Part shown: one piece after another, positions 44,603-52,834 of the stretch
Numbering within the stretch: the first letter of the stretch is position 1
How the letters are laid out: each line of letters opens with the position of its first letter
From: Paludibacter sp.
Lineage (GTDB): Bacteria > Bacteroidota > Bacteroidia > Bacteroidales > Paludibacteraceae
Assembly: GCA_028692715.1 (NCBI GenBank)
Contig: JAQUWU010000008.1
Location: forward strand, 86,184 to 150,183
Direction of reading: 5' to 3'
Length of the DNA stretch: 64,000 nucleotides
Position numbers and translations under genes: made by a program
The notes under the pieces: generated by a model
Seen by the model: only the letters and a program-made list of their open reading frames with translations
What the model was told of the DNA's origin: nothing
Databases searched by the model: none

Positions 44603-45718
44603 ATGAGTAATATAAAAGATATAACAGACGAAACTAACTCAGTTCCCCTTCAGGGGTTAGGGGCAAACTCCCCTTTAGGGGTTGGGGGTCATCTTCCAAA
44701 AATAGGAATATCTATGGGTGATCCGGCAGGAATCGGACCCGAAATTTGTATTAAAGCATTATCGCAACAAGATGTATATGTCCGTTGTCATCCAATAGTG
44801 GTTGGCGATGCAAATGTGATGAAAAAAGCAGTTGAATTGCTGAAATCAAATTTGAAAATCAATCCAATTCAAAATGTTACAGAGGCAAAATTTGAGTTTG
44901 GAACAGTAGATGTTTTTGATTTAAAGAATGTAACTGCTGCTGAACTAGAACCCGGAGTGGTTTCAGCAATGGCAGGAAATGCTGCTTTTGAAGCAGTGAA
45001 GAAAGTTATTGATTTGGCTTTGGCTGATGAAATTGATGCTACTGTTACTGCTCCAATCAACAAAGAATCGATTCATAAAGCCGGACACAATTACTCAGGA
45101 CATACTGAGATTTATGCCCATTTTACCAATACTAAAAAATTTGCCATGTTGTTGGCTGACGAAAACTTACGCGTTATTCATGCTACTACTCATGTTTCAC
45201 TCCGACAAGCCTGTGATTTATGTAAGAAAGACCGTGTATTGGAAGTAATCTCGTTGTTGAACGATGCTTGTATTCAGTTTGGAATTCCACAGCCCAGAAT
45301 TGCTGTTGCAGGTTTAAATCCTCATGCAGGAGAAAATGGCTTGTTTGGTGATGAAGAAATAAATGAAATTATTCCCGCAATAGATGAAGCCAATCGGTTG
45401 GGATTTAAAGTTGAAGGGCCAATTCCTCCTGATACCATATTCGTAAAAGCCGTTCAGGGGAAATACGATGGTTGTGTGGCAATGTATCACGATCAGGGTC
45501 ATATTCCATTTAAATTGGAAGGCTTTCAGTGGGACAACGAAAAACAAACCATGAAGAGTGTAAAAGGGGTAAATTTAACACTTGGATTACCTATTATTCG
45601 TACATCGGTGGATCACGGAACAGCCTTTGAAATTGCAGGAAAAGGAATTGCTTCGCCTGATGCAATGTTAATTGCTATAGATTATGCGATTATAATGGCA
45701 AAACATAGAAAAAAATGA
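44603..45718 (+). CDS. pdxA: PdxA family dehydrogenase (PdxA2-like)
   Basis: 371 aa. PdxA core from residue ~33: KIGISMGDPAGIGPEI, SGHTEIYA, MYHDQGHIPFKL, and RTSVDHGTAFEIAG, with metal-binding His residues in the last three. It oxidatively decarboxylates 4-phosphohydroxy acids. Overlap (ATGA) with a four-carbon-acid sugar kinase gene is the arrangement of PdxA2/DtnK-type threonate or erythronate degradation, so a catabolic PdxA2 role is more likely than B6 synthesis. Odd: residues 14-30 are encoded by two tandem C-rich repeats (44643-44692), an in-frame N-terminal insertion. An ATG at 44714 (inside SMGDP) would be too late to serve as start. Confidence 0.9.
   Translation: MSNIKDITDETNSVPLQGLGANSPLGVGGHLPKIGISMGDPAGIGPEICIKALSQQDVYVRCHPIVVGDANVMKKAVELLKSNLKINPIQNVTEAKFEFGTVDVFDLKNVTAAELEPGVVSAMAGNAAFEAVKKVIDLALADEIDATVTAPINKESIHKAGHNYSGHTEIYAHFTNTKKFAMLLADENLRVIHATTHVSLRQACDLCKKDRVLEVISLLNDACIQFGIPQPRIAVAGLNPHAGENGLFGDEEINEIIPAIDEANRLGFKVEGPIPPDTIFVKAVQGKYDGCVAMYHDQGHIPFKLEGFQWDNEKQTMKSVKGVNLTLGLPIIRTSVDHGTAFEIAGKGIASPDAMLIAIDYAIIMAKHRKK
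44643..44692 (+). repeat. Two tandem C-rich repeats inside the pdxA coding region
   Basis: TTCCCCTTCAGGGGTTAGGGG and CTCCCCTTTAGGGGTTGGGGG, about 26 bp apart, then GTCA. Together they encode residues 14-30 without a stop or frameshift. Confidence 0.9.
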
Positions 45719-46890
45719 TTACGGTAATAGCCGATGATATCACAGGTGCAGCCGAGATTGCCGGAGTTTGTTTACGCTACGGTTTAAAAGTAGCATTCGG
45801 AATCGATTCAGTTCCTACTGAATCGGCAGATGTAATTATTATTTCAACCGACAGCCGCTCCAACACTGAAATTGAGGCTTTTAACACCCATCTTAAATTA
45901 GCCACAGAAATCTTTGACGATTCAGATTCAATAGTTTTTAAAAAATGTGATTCGGCATTGAGAGGTTTTGTTTTAACGGAATTATCTGCCATGCTTCAAG
46001 TCAGTAAATTTCGTAATATATTACTTCAACCTGCAAATCCTGTTACGGGACGTCGTATTCAAGGTGGAATTTATACTATTGATAACGAGCCAATAGAATA
46101 TTCCGGTTTTGCAACAGATCCTGATTTTCCCGCAGATAATTCACAAGTTCAGAATTTACTCTTGCAGCGTTCTACAAATCATGAAAATATAACCGAAATT
46201 CATACAGGAAAAATTACACAACTCAAAGAGATAGGACTATCTGTCCCTGATTGTACTTCGGTTGCTGATCTTCAAAATTGTTGTAAATTATTAAATGATA
46301 ATACTCTGTTGTGTGGGAGTGCGGCATTTTTTGAACAGATACTGATTTTCACTAAAACAGGAATACCAAAAGGAACTCAGACTCAATTTAATGTAAAGTC
46401 CAATTTTTTAATGATTTGTGGAAGTACACATCCTCAAAGCCAGCAATACCTTGAAGAATTGAGCTTATCGGGTTTACCTGTATATGGTTTTCCGGATTCA
46501 TTATTACAGGAAAATACCAGACAGGAAAGTATTGCACTTTGGATTCAGGAATTAATTACTAGCTGGGAAAAACACAGGAAACTGATTTTATATGTTTCAT
46601 TTGAAAAGGTACTATTTCCGGACAGTTCAAAAATATTAAAATCTAGAATGGATCAAATTGTTTCCGGAATTCTTAGTAACTGTGAAATAAACGAGCTATT
46701 AATTGAAGGAGGAGCAACGGCTTATGGAATTCTGAATTTAATAAATTGGAAAACGTTAAATCCGGTTCAGGAGCTTGCACCGGGTGTTTTGAGGATGCAG
46801 GTTGCATCCACTCCTTCAGTTCATTTAACCATAAAGCCCGGTAGTTATTTGTGGCCTGAAAATTTAATTGTTATGGGAGATTTAATATAA
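45715..46890 (+). CDS. Four-carbon acid sugar kinase family protein (DUF1537)
   Basis: 391 aa. N-terminal substrate domain starts MITVIADDITGAAEIAG (ADDxTGA motif) with KKCDSALRGFV near 79-89 and QPANPVTGRR near 106-115; the C-terminal nucleotide domain has MICGSTHPQSQQYLEE and LLIEGGATAYGILN. By family it phosphorylates C4 acids such as D-threonate, D-erythronate or L-threonate at O4, giving the substrate of the PdxA-like enzyme encoded just upstream, with which it overlaps by 4 bp. Followed by a terminator (46948-46985), so it ends the operon. Confidence 0.9.
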   Translation: MITVIADDITGAAEIAGVCLRYGLKVAFGIDSVPTESADVIIISTDSRSNTEIEAFNTHLKLATEIFDDSDSIVFKKCDSALRGFVLTELSAMLQVSKFRNILLQPANPVTGRRIQGGIYTIDNEPIEYSGFATDPDFPADNSQVQNLLLQRSTNHENITEIHTGKITQLKEIGLSVPDCTSVADLQNCCKLLNDNTLLCGSAAFFEQILIFTKTGIPKGTQTQFNVKSNFLMICGSTHPQSQQYLEELSLSGLPVYGFPDSLLQENTRQESIALWIQELITSWEKHRKLILYVSFEKVLFPDSSKILKSRMDQIVSGILSNCEINELLIEGGATAYGILNLINWKTLNPVQELAPGVLRMQVASTPSVHLTIKPGSYLWPENLIVMGDLI

Positions 46891-46947
46891 ACTTTCCAAT
46901 GTTTCATTGATTATTAAACTGCTAAATAAGATATATTTACATATTAT

Positions 46948-46985
46948 ACGTTTGCATTTCTTCATGGAATTGCAAACGTTTTTTA
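46948..46985 (+). terminator. Terminator of the sugar-acid operon
   Basis: Stem ACGTTTGCA (46948-46956) / TGCAAACGT (46971-46979), 14-nt loop, followed by TTTTTATTTT. Confidence 0.8.
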
Positions 46986-47108
46986 TTTTCTTTTTATTCT
47001 GTAATGAATTCTTATTTGTTTTATACCGATCGCACAAACAATACAGTCCAATTTCGACTTTGTCTCATTGCCCTATTTGTTTGTATGCATCGGCATTAAC
47101 CACAGTAG

Positions 47109-47141
47109 ACATATAAAATAGCTTTGGGCTATTTTATATGT
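47109..47141. repeat. Perfect 14-bp inverted repeat of unknown role
   Basis: ACATATAAAATAGC (47109-47122) and its exact complement (47128-47141) around a 5-nt centre. No T-run follows in either direction, so it is not a standard terminator. Confidence 0.75.
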
Positions 47142-47207
47142 ACAGATGGTATTAATTACAGAGATGCAACGTTAAATATATATAAACATAATAATTACAT
47201 TCACTAA

Positions 47208-47245
47208 ATAGTTATACTTTTGTAACCATTTTTGAAAATAACTAT
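47208..47245. promoter_or_regulatory. marR promoter with a possible operator pair
   Basis: -7 box TACTTTTG at 47215-47222. ATAGTTAT (47208-47215) and ATAACTAT (47238-47245) form an inverted pair 30 bp apart centre to centre and flank the predicted start of transcription, as expected for MarR autoregulation. Confidence 0.45.
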
Positions 47246-47260
47246 ATATTACACTATAAA

Positions 47261-47752
47261 ATGAAAGAAAAAAACAAGATTTCAATTGATTTGACCATTG
47301 AAAATTTAATTTCAATTCAACCTTTGCTATCTAAGACTTTTACACGATCTCTTCGTGCCAAAACAAATTTGAATCCGGGTTCTCTTTATGTATTAGGTGT
47401 TTTGACCCGTCACGAAACCTTGTCAATGTCTGAAATCGGATGCAAGTTATCAATGCCAAAACCGCATGTCACGATTTTGGTAGATAAATTAATTGCGGAG
47501 GAAATGGTTGAACGTCTTTACGACCCGAATGATCGCCGGATTATAAATATACGTATAACTGAAAAAGGATTGGCAGATTTTAATGATATAAAATTTGAAA
47601 TTAGTCAGGAACTACGCCAAGATCTTGCATCGCTGGCTAAAGAGGAAATTGAAATTCTTTCACTTGCCTCAAAGCAGGTAAAAGACATCTTATTGAAAAT
47701 AATTGTTGAAAAATCTACTTGTGCAAATTCAAATTGTTGTAAAGAGGAATGA
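47261..47752 (+). CDS. MarR family transcriptional regulator
   Basis: 163 aa. Winged helix in the middle: TLSMSEIGCKLSMPKPHVTILVDKL (helix-turn-helix, split here) and the wing RLYDPNDRRIINIRITEKG near 86-104. MarR proteins bind palindromes as dimers and are released by small ligands. It stands at the head of an EmrA/EmrB/TolC-type efflux operon in the same direction (83 nt gap), so it most likely represses the pump and itself. The C-terminus has a CxxxxCC group (TCANSNCCKEE) that could bind metal or respond to thiol oxidation. Confidence 0.92.
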   Translation: MKEKNKISIDLTIENLISIQPLLSKTFTRSLRAKTNLNPGSLYVLGVLTRHETLSMSEIGCKLSMPKPHVTILVDKLIAEEMVERLYDPNDRRIINIRITEKGLADFNDIKFEISQELRQDLASLAKEEIEILSLASKQVKDILLKIIVEKSTCANSNCCKEE

Positions 47753-47835
47753 TTATTTGATTTTTAATTGAAAATCAAAGCAATACCTAATTAAAAAAGC
47801 AGATAAAAAATAATATAAAAAGAAAAAAGTGGTTT

Positions 47836-48837
47836 ATGAAAAAAGAAAAAAGAGATTGGAAAATTTACATTCCATTAGGCTTGGTTGTTTTATTGGTACT
47901 TATTGGTGGAATTTATTGGTACAAGGATTATTCGAGTTATATTAAAACAGATGATGCGGTACTTGCATCGGATATTGTTTCGGTAAGTCCTAAAATAATG
48001 GGAAGAGTTAGCAAAGTATATGTAGAAGAAGGTGATTCGGTAAAAAAGGGACAATTGTTAGCTGAATTGGACAGTGTCGATTTATTGGCACAAAAACATC
48101 AGGCTTTAGCTGCAAAAGATCAGACAGTTGTAAACAAAGCACAAACCGAAGCCAACTATCAACTGGCAGAAAAAAATATAGTTGTACTACAAATAGGTCT
48201 GGACAAGTCGAAGGATGATTTTGACAGGGCAAATCTTCAATACAAGGGTGGCGTTATTACCAAAGAACAGTTTGATCATTTAAAGAAAGCATTGGAAATT
48301 TCACAAGCTCAGTTAAATGTGGCAAAAGCCCAGTTGCTAGTTTCAAAATCTTTGATAAAAAGTGCAGAATCAGCGATTAATAGTTCAGTTGCTCAGATAG
48401 GAATAATAAATTCACAGTTGAATAACACAAAATTATACGCACCTATTGATGGAGTTGTTGCCAAACGTTGGTTACTTCCCGGAGATATTGCTCAACCAGG
48501 ACAATCGGTTTATACCATTAATGAGAATACCCGGTTTTGGGTACAGGTTTTTTTGGAAGAAACCAAATTGGAAAATTTGCAAATAGGTGAAAAGGCAATA
48601 TTTACACTTGACACGTATCCGGATGTAGTTTTTACCGGACAAATATTCACTATGGGTTCAACAACAGCGTCGCAGTTTTCATTAATTCCTCCAAGTAATG
48701 CTTCAGGAAATTTTACTAAAGTTACACAACGCGTTGCATTGAAAATATCAATTGATGGGACTGAAGATGGTCAGAAATTATCATCGTTCAAATTTTTAAC
48801 AGGGATGTCGGCCGTTGTCAAAATTATTAAGAAATAA
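47836..48837 (+). CDS. emrA: HlyD/EmrA-type membrane fusion protein
   Basis: 333 aa. One N-terminal membrane helix (about 11-30), first lipoyl half-motif with ILSVSPKIMGRVSKVYVEEGDSVKKG-like sequence near 52-75, a long coiled-coil hairpin (about 85-200), second lipoyl half ending LYAPIDGVVAKRWLLPGDIAQPG split, and a beta-barrel domain. Links the inner-membrane EmrB-like pump to TolC. Its stop overlaps the next start by one base (TAATG). Confidence 0.94.
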   Translation: MKKEKRDWKIYIPLGLVVLLVLIGGIYWYKDYSSYIKTDDAVLASDIVSVSPKIMGRVSKVYVEEGDSVKKGQLLAELDSVDLLAQKHQALAAKDQTVVNKAQTEANYQLAEKNIVVLQIGLDKSKDDFDRANLQYKGGVITKEQFDHLKKALEISQAQLNVAKAQLLVSKSLIKSAESAINSSVAQIGIINSQLNNTKLYAPIDGVVAKRWLLPGDIAQPGQSVYTINENTRFWVQVFLEETKLENLQIGEKAIFTLDTYPDVVFTGQIFTMGSTTASQFSLIPPSNASGNFTKVTQRVALKISIDGTEDGQKLSSFKFLTGMSAVVKIIKK

Positions 48838-50474
48838 TGCGTAAAGTTTCTAATACACACAAACTACGACGCAAACTACGTAATAATGATTCGGTTTATC
48901 ATCCGAAAAATCCATTATATAAATGGTTTGTGTTAGCAAATGTCATGCTGGGTACTTTTATGGCAGTTCTCGACAGTACCATTGTCAATGTGAGCTTGCC
49001 AAAGATTATGTCATCGTTTGGCGTCGGACTTTCAACCATACAATGGGTAATAACTGCCTATATGCTTGCAATGGCTGCCATGTTGCCAACTTCGGGTTGG
49101 CTTGCCGACAAATTCGGTTATAAAAAGGTTTATTTTTGGGGTTTATTTCTTTTTACCCTTGGATCCTTATTATGTTGCATGTCAAATGATGAAACAACCC
49201 TGATTATGTCACGTATTCTTCAAGGATTAGGTGCAGGAATGATTCAACCCCTTGGTATGGCAATTATCACAAGAGAATTTCCACCGCATCAACGTGGTAT
49301 TGCCCTTGGATTTTGGTCAATTGCAGCTGCTGCATCGGTTTCGTTTGGACCACTAATTGGCGGATATTTGGTAGATAATTTCTCCTGGCAATTAATATTT
49401 GATGTAAACGTTCCAATTGGAATTTTGGCTATGATATTTACGGTTGTTATTCAACGTGAATTTATCAGTCCGAACATTAAAAAGTTTGATTATGTAGGAT
49501 TTATTTCAGTAATCGTTTTTCTTCCCGTATTGCTTTACGCACTGTCTGAAGGTAATGCGCAAACAAATTCTGCGGGTTGGTCGGCTCCTTATATTTTAGT
49601 TTGTTTTGCAATTTCGGCAATAGCTTTTGCTGTATTTCTAACTCAGGAATTAACCAGTAAAAATCCTCTTATTGATTTACGTTTGCTAGGCAATTATAAT
49701 TTTGGAATGACTAATATCGTCATGCTGGTATTTAGTATGGGGATGTTTGGTAGTACTTTCTTATTGCCACTTTATTTGCAAAACTCAATGGGTTATACAG
49801 CCTTACAGTCTGGAGCCGTATTTTTGCCTGTTGGTATTATTCAAGGTTCTATTGCTCCACTTTCGGGTTGGTTTTCGGATAAAGTGAGTGCAAAAATTCC
49901 AATTATAATTGGAATTGGGCTGATGATATTAAGTTTCTACTTAAATTCTCAATTGTCATTTCTCACCGAACGTCCTTTTGTTATGACTTCTTTATACATT
50001 AGAGGTTTGGGAATGGGATTAATGTTCACGCCGTTAAATACGCTCGGACTGTTGACAATTCCGCGTGATAAAATGGCGCAGGCTTCAGGTATTTCCAATA
50101 CCATACGTCAGATTGGCGGAAGTCTTGGAGTAGCCGTTTTAAGCACTGTTTTAACGGCTAGAGTAAACTTTCATGCTCAAATGTTTGGAGGTACCGTTCA
50201 ATCCGGTTCACAAATTTTTCAGCAGGTAAGTCATAATATGGCTTTTTTCATTCAACAACATGCGGGCGGGTCATTGTCAACGGCTTTGAAACAAAGTCAA
50301 AGTTTGATTATGTCGAATATTAGTGCTCAGGCTTTTATTCAGGGAGTTGATGATGATTTTTTAATTGCTGCACTGATTACGACGCTAGGTTTTATTCCTG
50401 TATTAATGATGCAGTCGAAAAAGAAAAAACCACCAACGGAGAAATTGTTAAATGAAACTATTAGCAAAAAATAA
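48837..50474 (+). CDS. emrB: DHA2-family multidrug MFS transporter (EmrB/QacA type)
   Basis: 545 aa, 14 membrane helices. Motif LDSTIVNVSLPKI near 41-53 (DHA2 motif D1), GWLADKFGYKKVY near 91-103 (motif A), RILQGLGAGMIQPLG near 127-141, and motif C near FGPLIGGYLVD. Drug/H+ antiporter working with the EmrA-like fusion protein and the TolC-like protein encoded downstream. Start overlaps the emrA stop (TAATG). Confidence 0.95.
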   Translation: MRKVSNTHKLRRKLRNNDSVYHPKNPLYKWFVLANVMLGTFMAVLDSTIVNVSLPKIMSSFGVGLSTIQWVITAYMLAMAAMLPTSGWLADKFGYKKVYFWGLFLFTLGSLLCCMSNDETTLIMSRILQGLGAGMIQPLGMAIITREFPPHQRGIALGFWSIAAAASVSFGPLIGGYLVDNFSWQLIFDVNVPIGILAMIFTVVIQREFISPNIKKFDYVGFISVIVFLPVLLYALSEGNAQTNSAGWSAPYILVCFAISAIAFAVFLTQELTSKNPLIDLRLLGNYNFGMTNIVMLVFSMGMFGSTFLLPLYLQNSMGYTALQSGAVFLPVGIIQGSIAPLSGWFSDKVSAKIPIIIGIGLMILSFYLNSQLSFLTERPFVMTSLYIRGLGMGLMFTPLNTLGLLTIPRDKMAQASGISNTIRQIGGSLGVAVLSTVLTARVNFHAQMFGGTVQSGSQIFQQVSHNMAFFIQQHAGGSLSTALKQSQSLIMSNISAQAFIQGVDDDFLIAALITTLGFIPVLMMQSKKKKPPTEKLLNETISKK

Positions 50475-50530
50475 TTTTTACTTTACCGTTTATTTTAAAA
50501 CTAAAAATAAATAAATAATTAAACAACTAA

Positions 50531-51832
50531 ATGAAATCAATTTATAAAATTACAATACTTTTTCTGTCAGCGTTTATTGCAACAATAAGTGCACAGAATA
50601 CCGATTCATTAAGTCTGAAAGCTATACTTAATAACGTTCTTGTAAAATATCCAACTATTATTAAAGCCGAAAAAGAACTTGATGCAGCAAATGCTCGAAT
50701 AGGTTTTGCTAATTCGGCATATTTGCCAGATATAAATATAAGTTCGGCTTATACACATATTGGACCTACTTCATCCATTACGATTCCTGAAATGGGGACT
50801 TTTCAGCTCTTCCCAGCCGATAATTACAATGCAACACTCAATGTAAATCAGTCTATTTACGATTTTGGGAAAACAGCAAAAAATATAGCTTTCGAAAAAA
50901 TGGGCAAAGACTTGACTAATCTGTCGATAGAGCAGGCAAAACAAGGACTGTCTCAACGAGTTATGGGAAACTATTATGCCATCGTTTTTCTTCAGGAGGC
51001 TGTAAAAATAAAAAATGAAGAACTTACAACTTTGAATGAACATTTAAATTATGTAGAAAAAAAAGCAGAAACAGGTTCAGCAACTCAATACGAGATACTA
51101 TCAACAAAAGTAAGGATTTCGAGTATTGAAAACCAGAAAACGGATATATTAAGCTCTTTAAAAGTTCAAAGTTCACAATTGAATTCATTTATGGGAAATA
51201 CTCCGGATACAAAACTAAATGTACGTGAGAACCTGCTGAATACCGAAATTATTGCTCCAACTGATTCTTTGTTTTCAATGGCATTTGAGCAGCGCGATGA
51301 AATGAAAATTGCACTTCAGAAAACAAATATGGCTAAAACAAAGTTGGAATTGACAAAAGCTCAAAATAACCCAGCTTTTAATGTTTTTGCAAATGCTGGT
51401 GTAAAAAATGGTTATTTACCCGATATGGCTAAGTTGACACCAAATTATGCAGTAGGTGTGGGCGTAAAAATTCCAATTTTTGATGCGAACCGATCAAAAT
51501 ACAATCAGCAACAAGTAAAGGCAAATATGGAAGGCAATGACCAAGATACAGAATTAGTAAAACGTGCCATTGTAAACGAAGTCGTTGAAAGCAGATCAAA
51601 TGCCATTGCTTCACACAAAAAAGTGTTACAATCAGGACTACAACTTCATCAAGCACAACAAGCTCATGCTCTTGCCGAAATAAACTTTAAAGCAGGCGCA
51701 ATTACAAATCTGGATTTATTGGAAAGTTATACGGCTGTGGCGGAAAGCAAACTAGCCTTACTGAAAACAAAAATTGACTATACAGTAAGTTTATTGAAAC
51801 TAAAAATAGCTCTAGGAGAAAGAATTTATTAA
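50531..51832 (+). CDS. tolC: TolC-family outer-membrane efflux protein
   Basis: 433 aa. Signal peptide 1-21 (ending TISAQ), then the two homologous OEP halves made of long helices (LDAANARIGFANSAYLPDIN; NLNVNQSIYDFGKTAKN in strand 1, GVGVKIPIFDANRSKYNQQQ in the second half, IFD/PIFD as the typical turns). Forms the trimeric exit duct for the pump. Last gene of the marR-emrA-emrB-tolC operon; no clear terminator follows. Confidence 0.94.
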   Translation: MKSIYKITILFLSAFIATISAQNTDSLSLKAILNNVLVKYPTIIKAEKELDAANARIGFANSAYLPDINISSAYTHIGPTSSITIPEMGTFQLFPADNYNATLNVNQSIYDFGKTAKNIAFEKMGKDLTNLSIEQAKQGLSQRVMGNYYAIVFLQEAVKIKNEELTTLNEHLNYVEKKAETGSATQYEILSTKVRISSIENQKTDILSSLKVQSSQLNSFMGNTPDTKLNVRENLLNTEIIAPTDSLFSMAFEQRDEMKIALQKTNMAKTKLELTKAQNNPAFNVFANAGVKNGYLPDMAKLTPNYAVGVGVKIPIFDANRSKYNQQQVKANMEGNDQDTELVKRAIVNEVVESRSNAIASHKKVLQSGLQLHQAQQAHALAEINFKAGAITNLDLLESYTAVAESKLALLKTKIDYTVSLLKLKIALGERIY

Positions 51833-52132
51833 AACATAACACTACAAAAAGGTTATTAAGTATTTACCATTAAACAATGTACCATTTACCATTTAATAAA
51901 AAGAAGATAAAACAGCATATTACGAGTTTATTAATGAGACTTTATATTATTCTTATTACTTCTATAATTAAAAAGACCTGTTTATTTCAAGCAAAATAAA
52001 TATTTTATTTTCGAAAGAGTTAATATCTTATTTTATTTGTTGTGATACTTTTATAGATAAGTTTTTTGGGTGAAAACAATATAAACCTATACGTGTTATA
52101 AAAAAACGTATACTAAAATAAAAAACAAGAAT
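51833..52132. other. Intergenic region between tolC-like gene and yceI
   Basis: No gene seen. It has a short TACCATT heptamer array (51865-51893) and otherwise AT-rich sequence; I see no clear promoter box for the yceI-like gene. Confidence 0.55.
51865..51893. repeat. TACCATT heptamers
   Basis: Three exact TACCATT units, two adjacent and one 8 nt away, downstream of the tolC-like gene. Confidence 0.65.
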
Positions 52133-52702
52133 ATGAATAAAATAAACTATGTAATTACATTGATATTAATGCTTTCGTACAATATGATATTTGCTCAAAA
52201 GTTTACAGTTGACACTCAAAAATCGAATATTGAATGGACAGGCAAAAATATTGTCAGCCAACACATTGGCAACATAAAACTTAAAAGTGGAAGCTTTGAA
52301 TTAAAAGGAAATAAGCTTATTTCCGGAAGCTTTGTGGTGGATATGACATCAATTATTGACACCGACCTTAAAGACGAAAGTATGAACCAAAAATTAGTTG
52401 GTCATCTAAAATCCGATGATTTTTTTGGGGTGGAAAAATATCCCACAGCTACCTTTGTAGTGACAAACGTATCAAAACTCAGTGAAGGTAAATCTTTAAT
52501 AACCGGCAATATAACTATAAAAGCAAAAACCGAAACAATTTCATTCAAGGCTGAAAACATCGGGAAAGTATATACAGCCGATATTGATATAGACCGCTCC
52601 AAATTTGATGTCAGATACGGTTCTAATACCTTTTTCGACAACCTGGGCAATAAAGCTATCGATAATATTTTTACGCTTAATATAAAATTGGTGTTGAATT
52701 AA
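52133..52702 (+). CDS. YceI family protein
   Basis: 189 aa. Signal peptide about 1-21 (MIFAQ), then the lipocalin-like YceI domain: FTVDTQKSNIEWTGKNI, the SGSFVVDMTSI strand, LKSDDFFGVEKYPTATF (the typical H/SxxFFDVxKYPxATF motif) and ITGNITIKAKTETISF. Family members bind polyisoprenoid or similar lipids in the periplasm. Stands alone, ending at a strong terminator shared with the convergent FISUMP gene. Confidence 0.93.
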   Translation: MNKINYVITLILMLSYNMIFAQKFTVDTQKSNIEWTGKNIVSQHIGNIKLKSGSFELKGNKLISGSFVVDMTSIIDTDLKDESMNQKLVGHLKSDDFFGVEKYPTATFVVTNVSKLSEGKSLITGNITIKAKTETISFKAENIGKVYTADIDIDRSKFDVRYGSNTFFDNLGNKAIDNIFTLNIKLVLN

Positions 52703-52721
52703 AAATACCACAACAAAAGAT

Positions 52722-52760
52722 AACTCCCCGATACGTTAATGCATATCGGGGAGTTTTAAT
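52722..52760. terminator. Terminator of yceI (and convergent gene)
   Basis: 12-bp stem AACTCCCCGATA / TATCGGGGAGTT (52722-52733, 52744-52755) followed by TTTAATAATTTTT. The same stem occurs at 54884-54922. Confidence 0.85.
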
Positions 52761-52767
52761 AATTTTT

Positions 52768-52803
52768 AGTGGGAGTACGACTTAAAGTCGTATCCTCCAC
52801 TTT
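52768..52803. repeat. Imperfect hairpin around ACGACTTAAAGTCGT
   Basis: AGTGGGAGTACGACTT and its near complement AAGTCGTATCCTCCACT form a long stem just beyond the yceI terminator, 32 nt from the stop codon of the FISUMP gene; it may serve that gene as terminator. Confidence 0.6.
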
Positions 52804-52834
52804 ATGACAAAAAGCATAAAACGAAGTTATCGTT

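Larger units (their letters stand above)
46891..47260. other. Intergenic region before marR
   Basis: No gene. It contains the operon terminator (46948-46985), a perfect 14-bp inverted repeat without T-run (47109-47141), and the marR promoter/operator region (47208-47245). Confidence 0.7.

Noticed and set aside
46907-47116. Small gene of 69 codons on the plus strand
   Set aside because: It spans the operon terminator, has a random-looking Phe/Leu-rich sequence and no family features.
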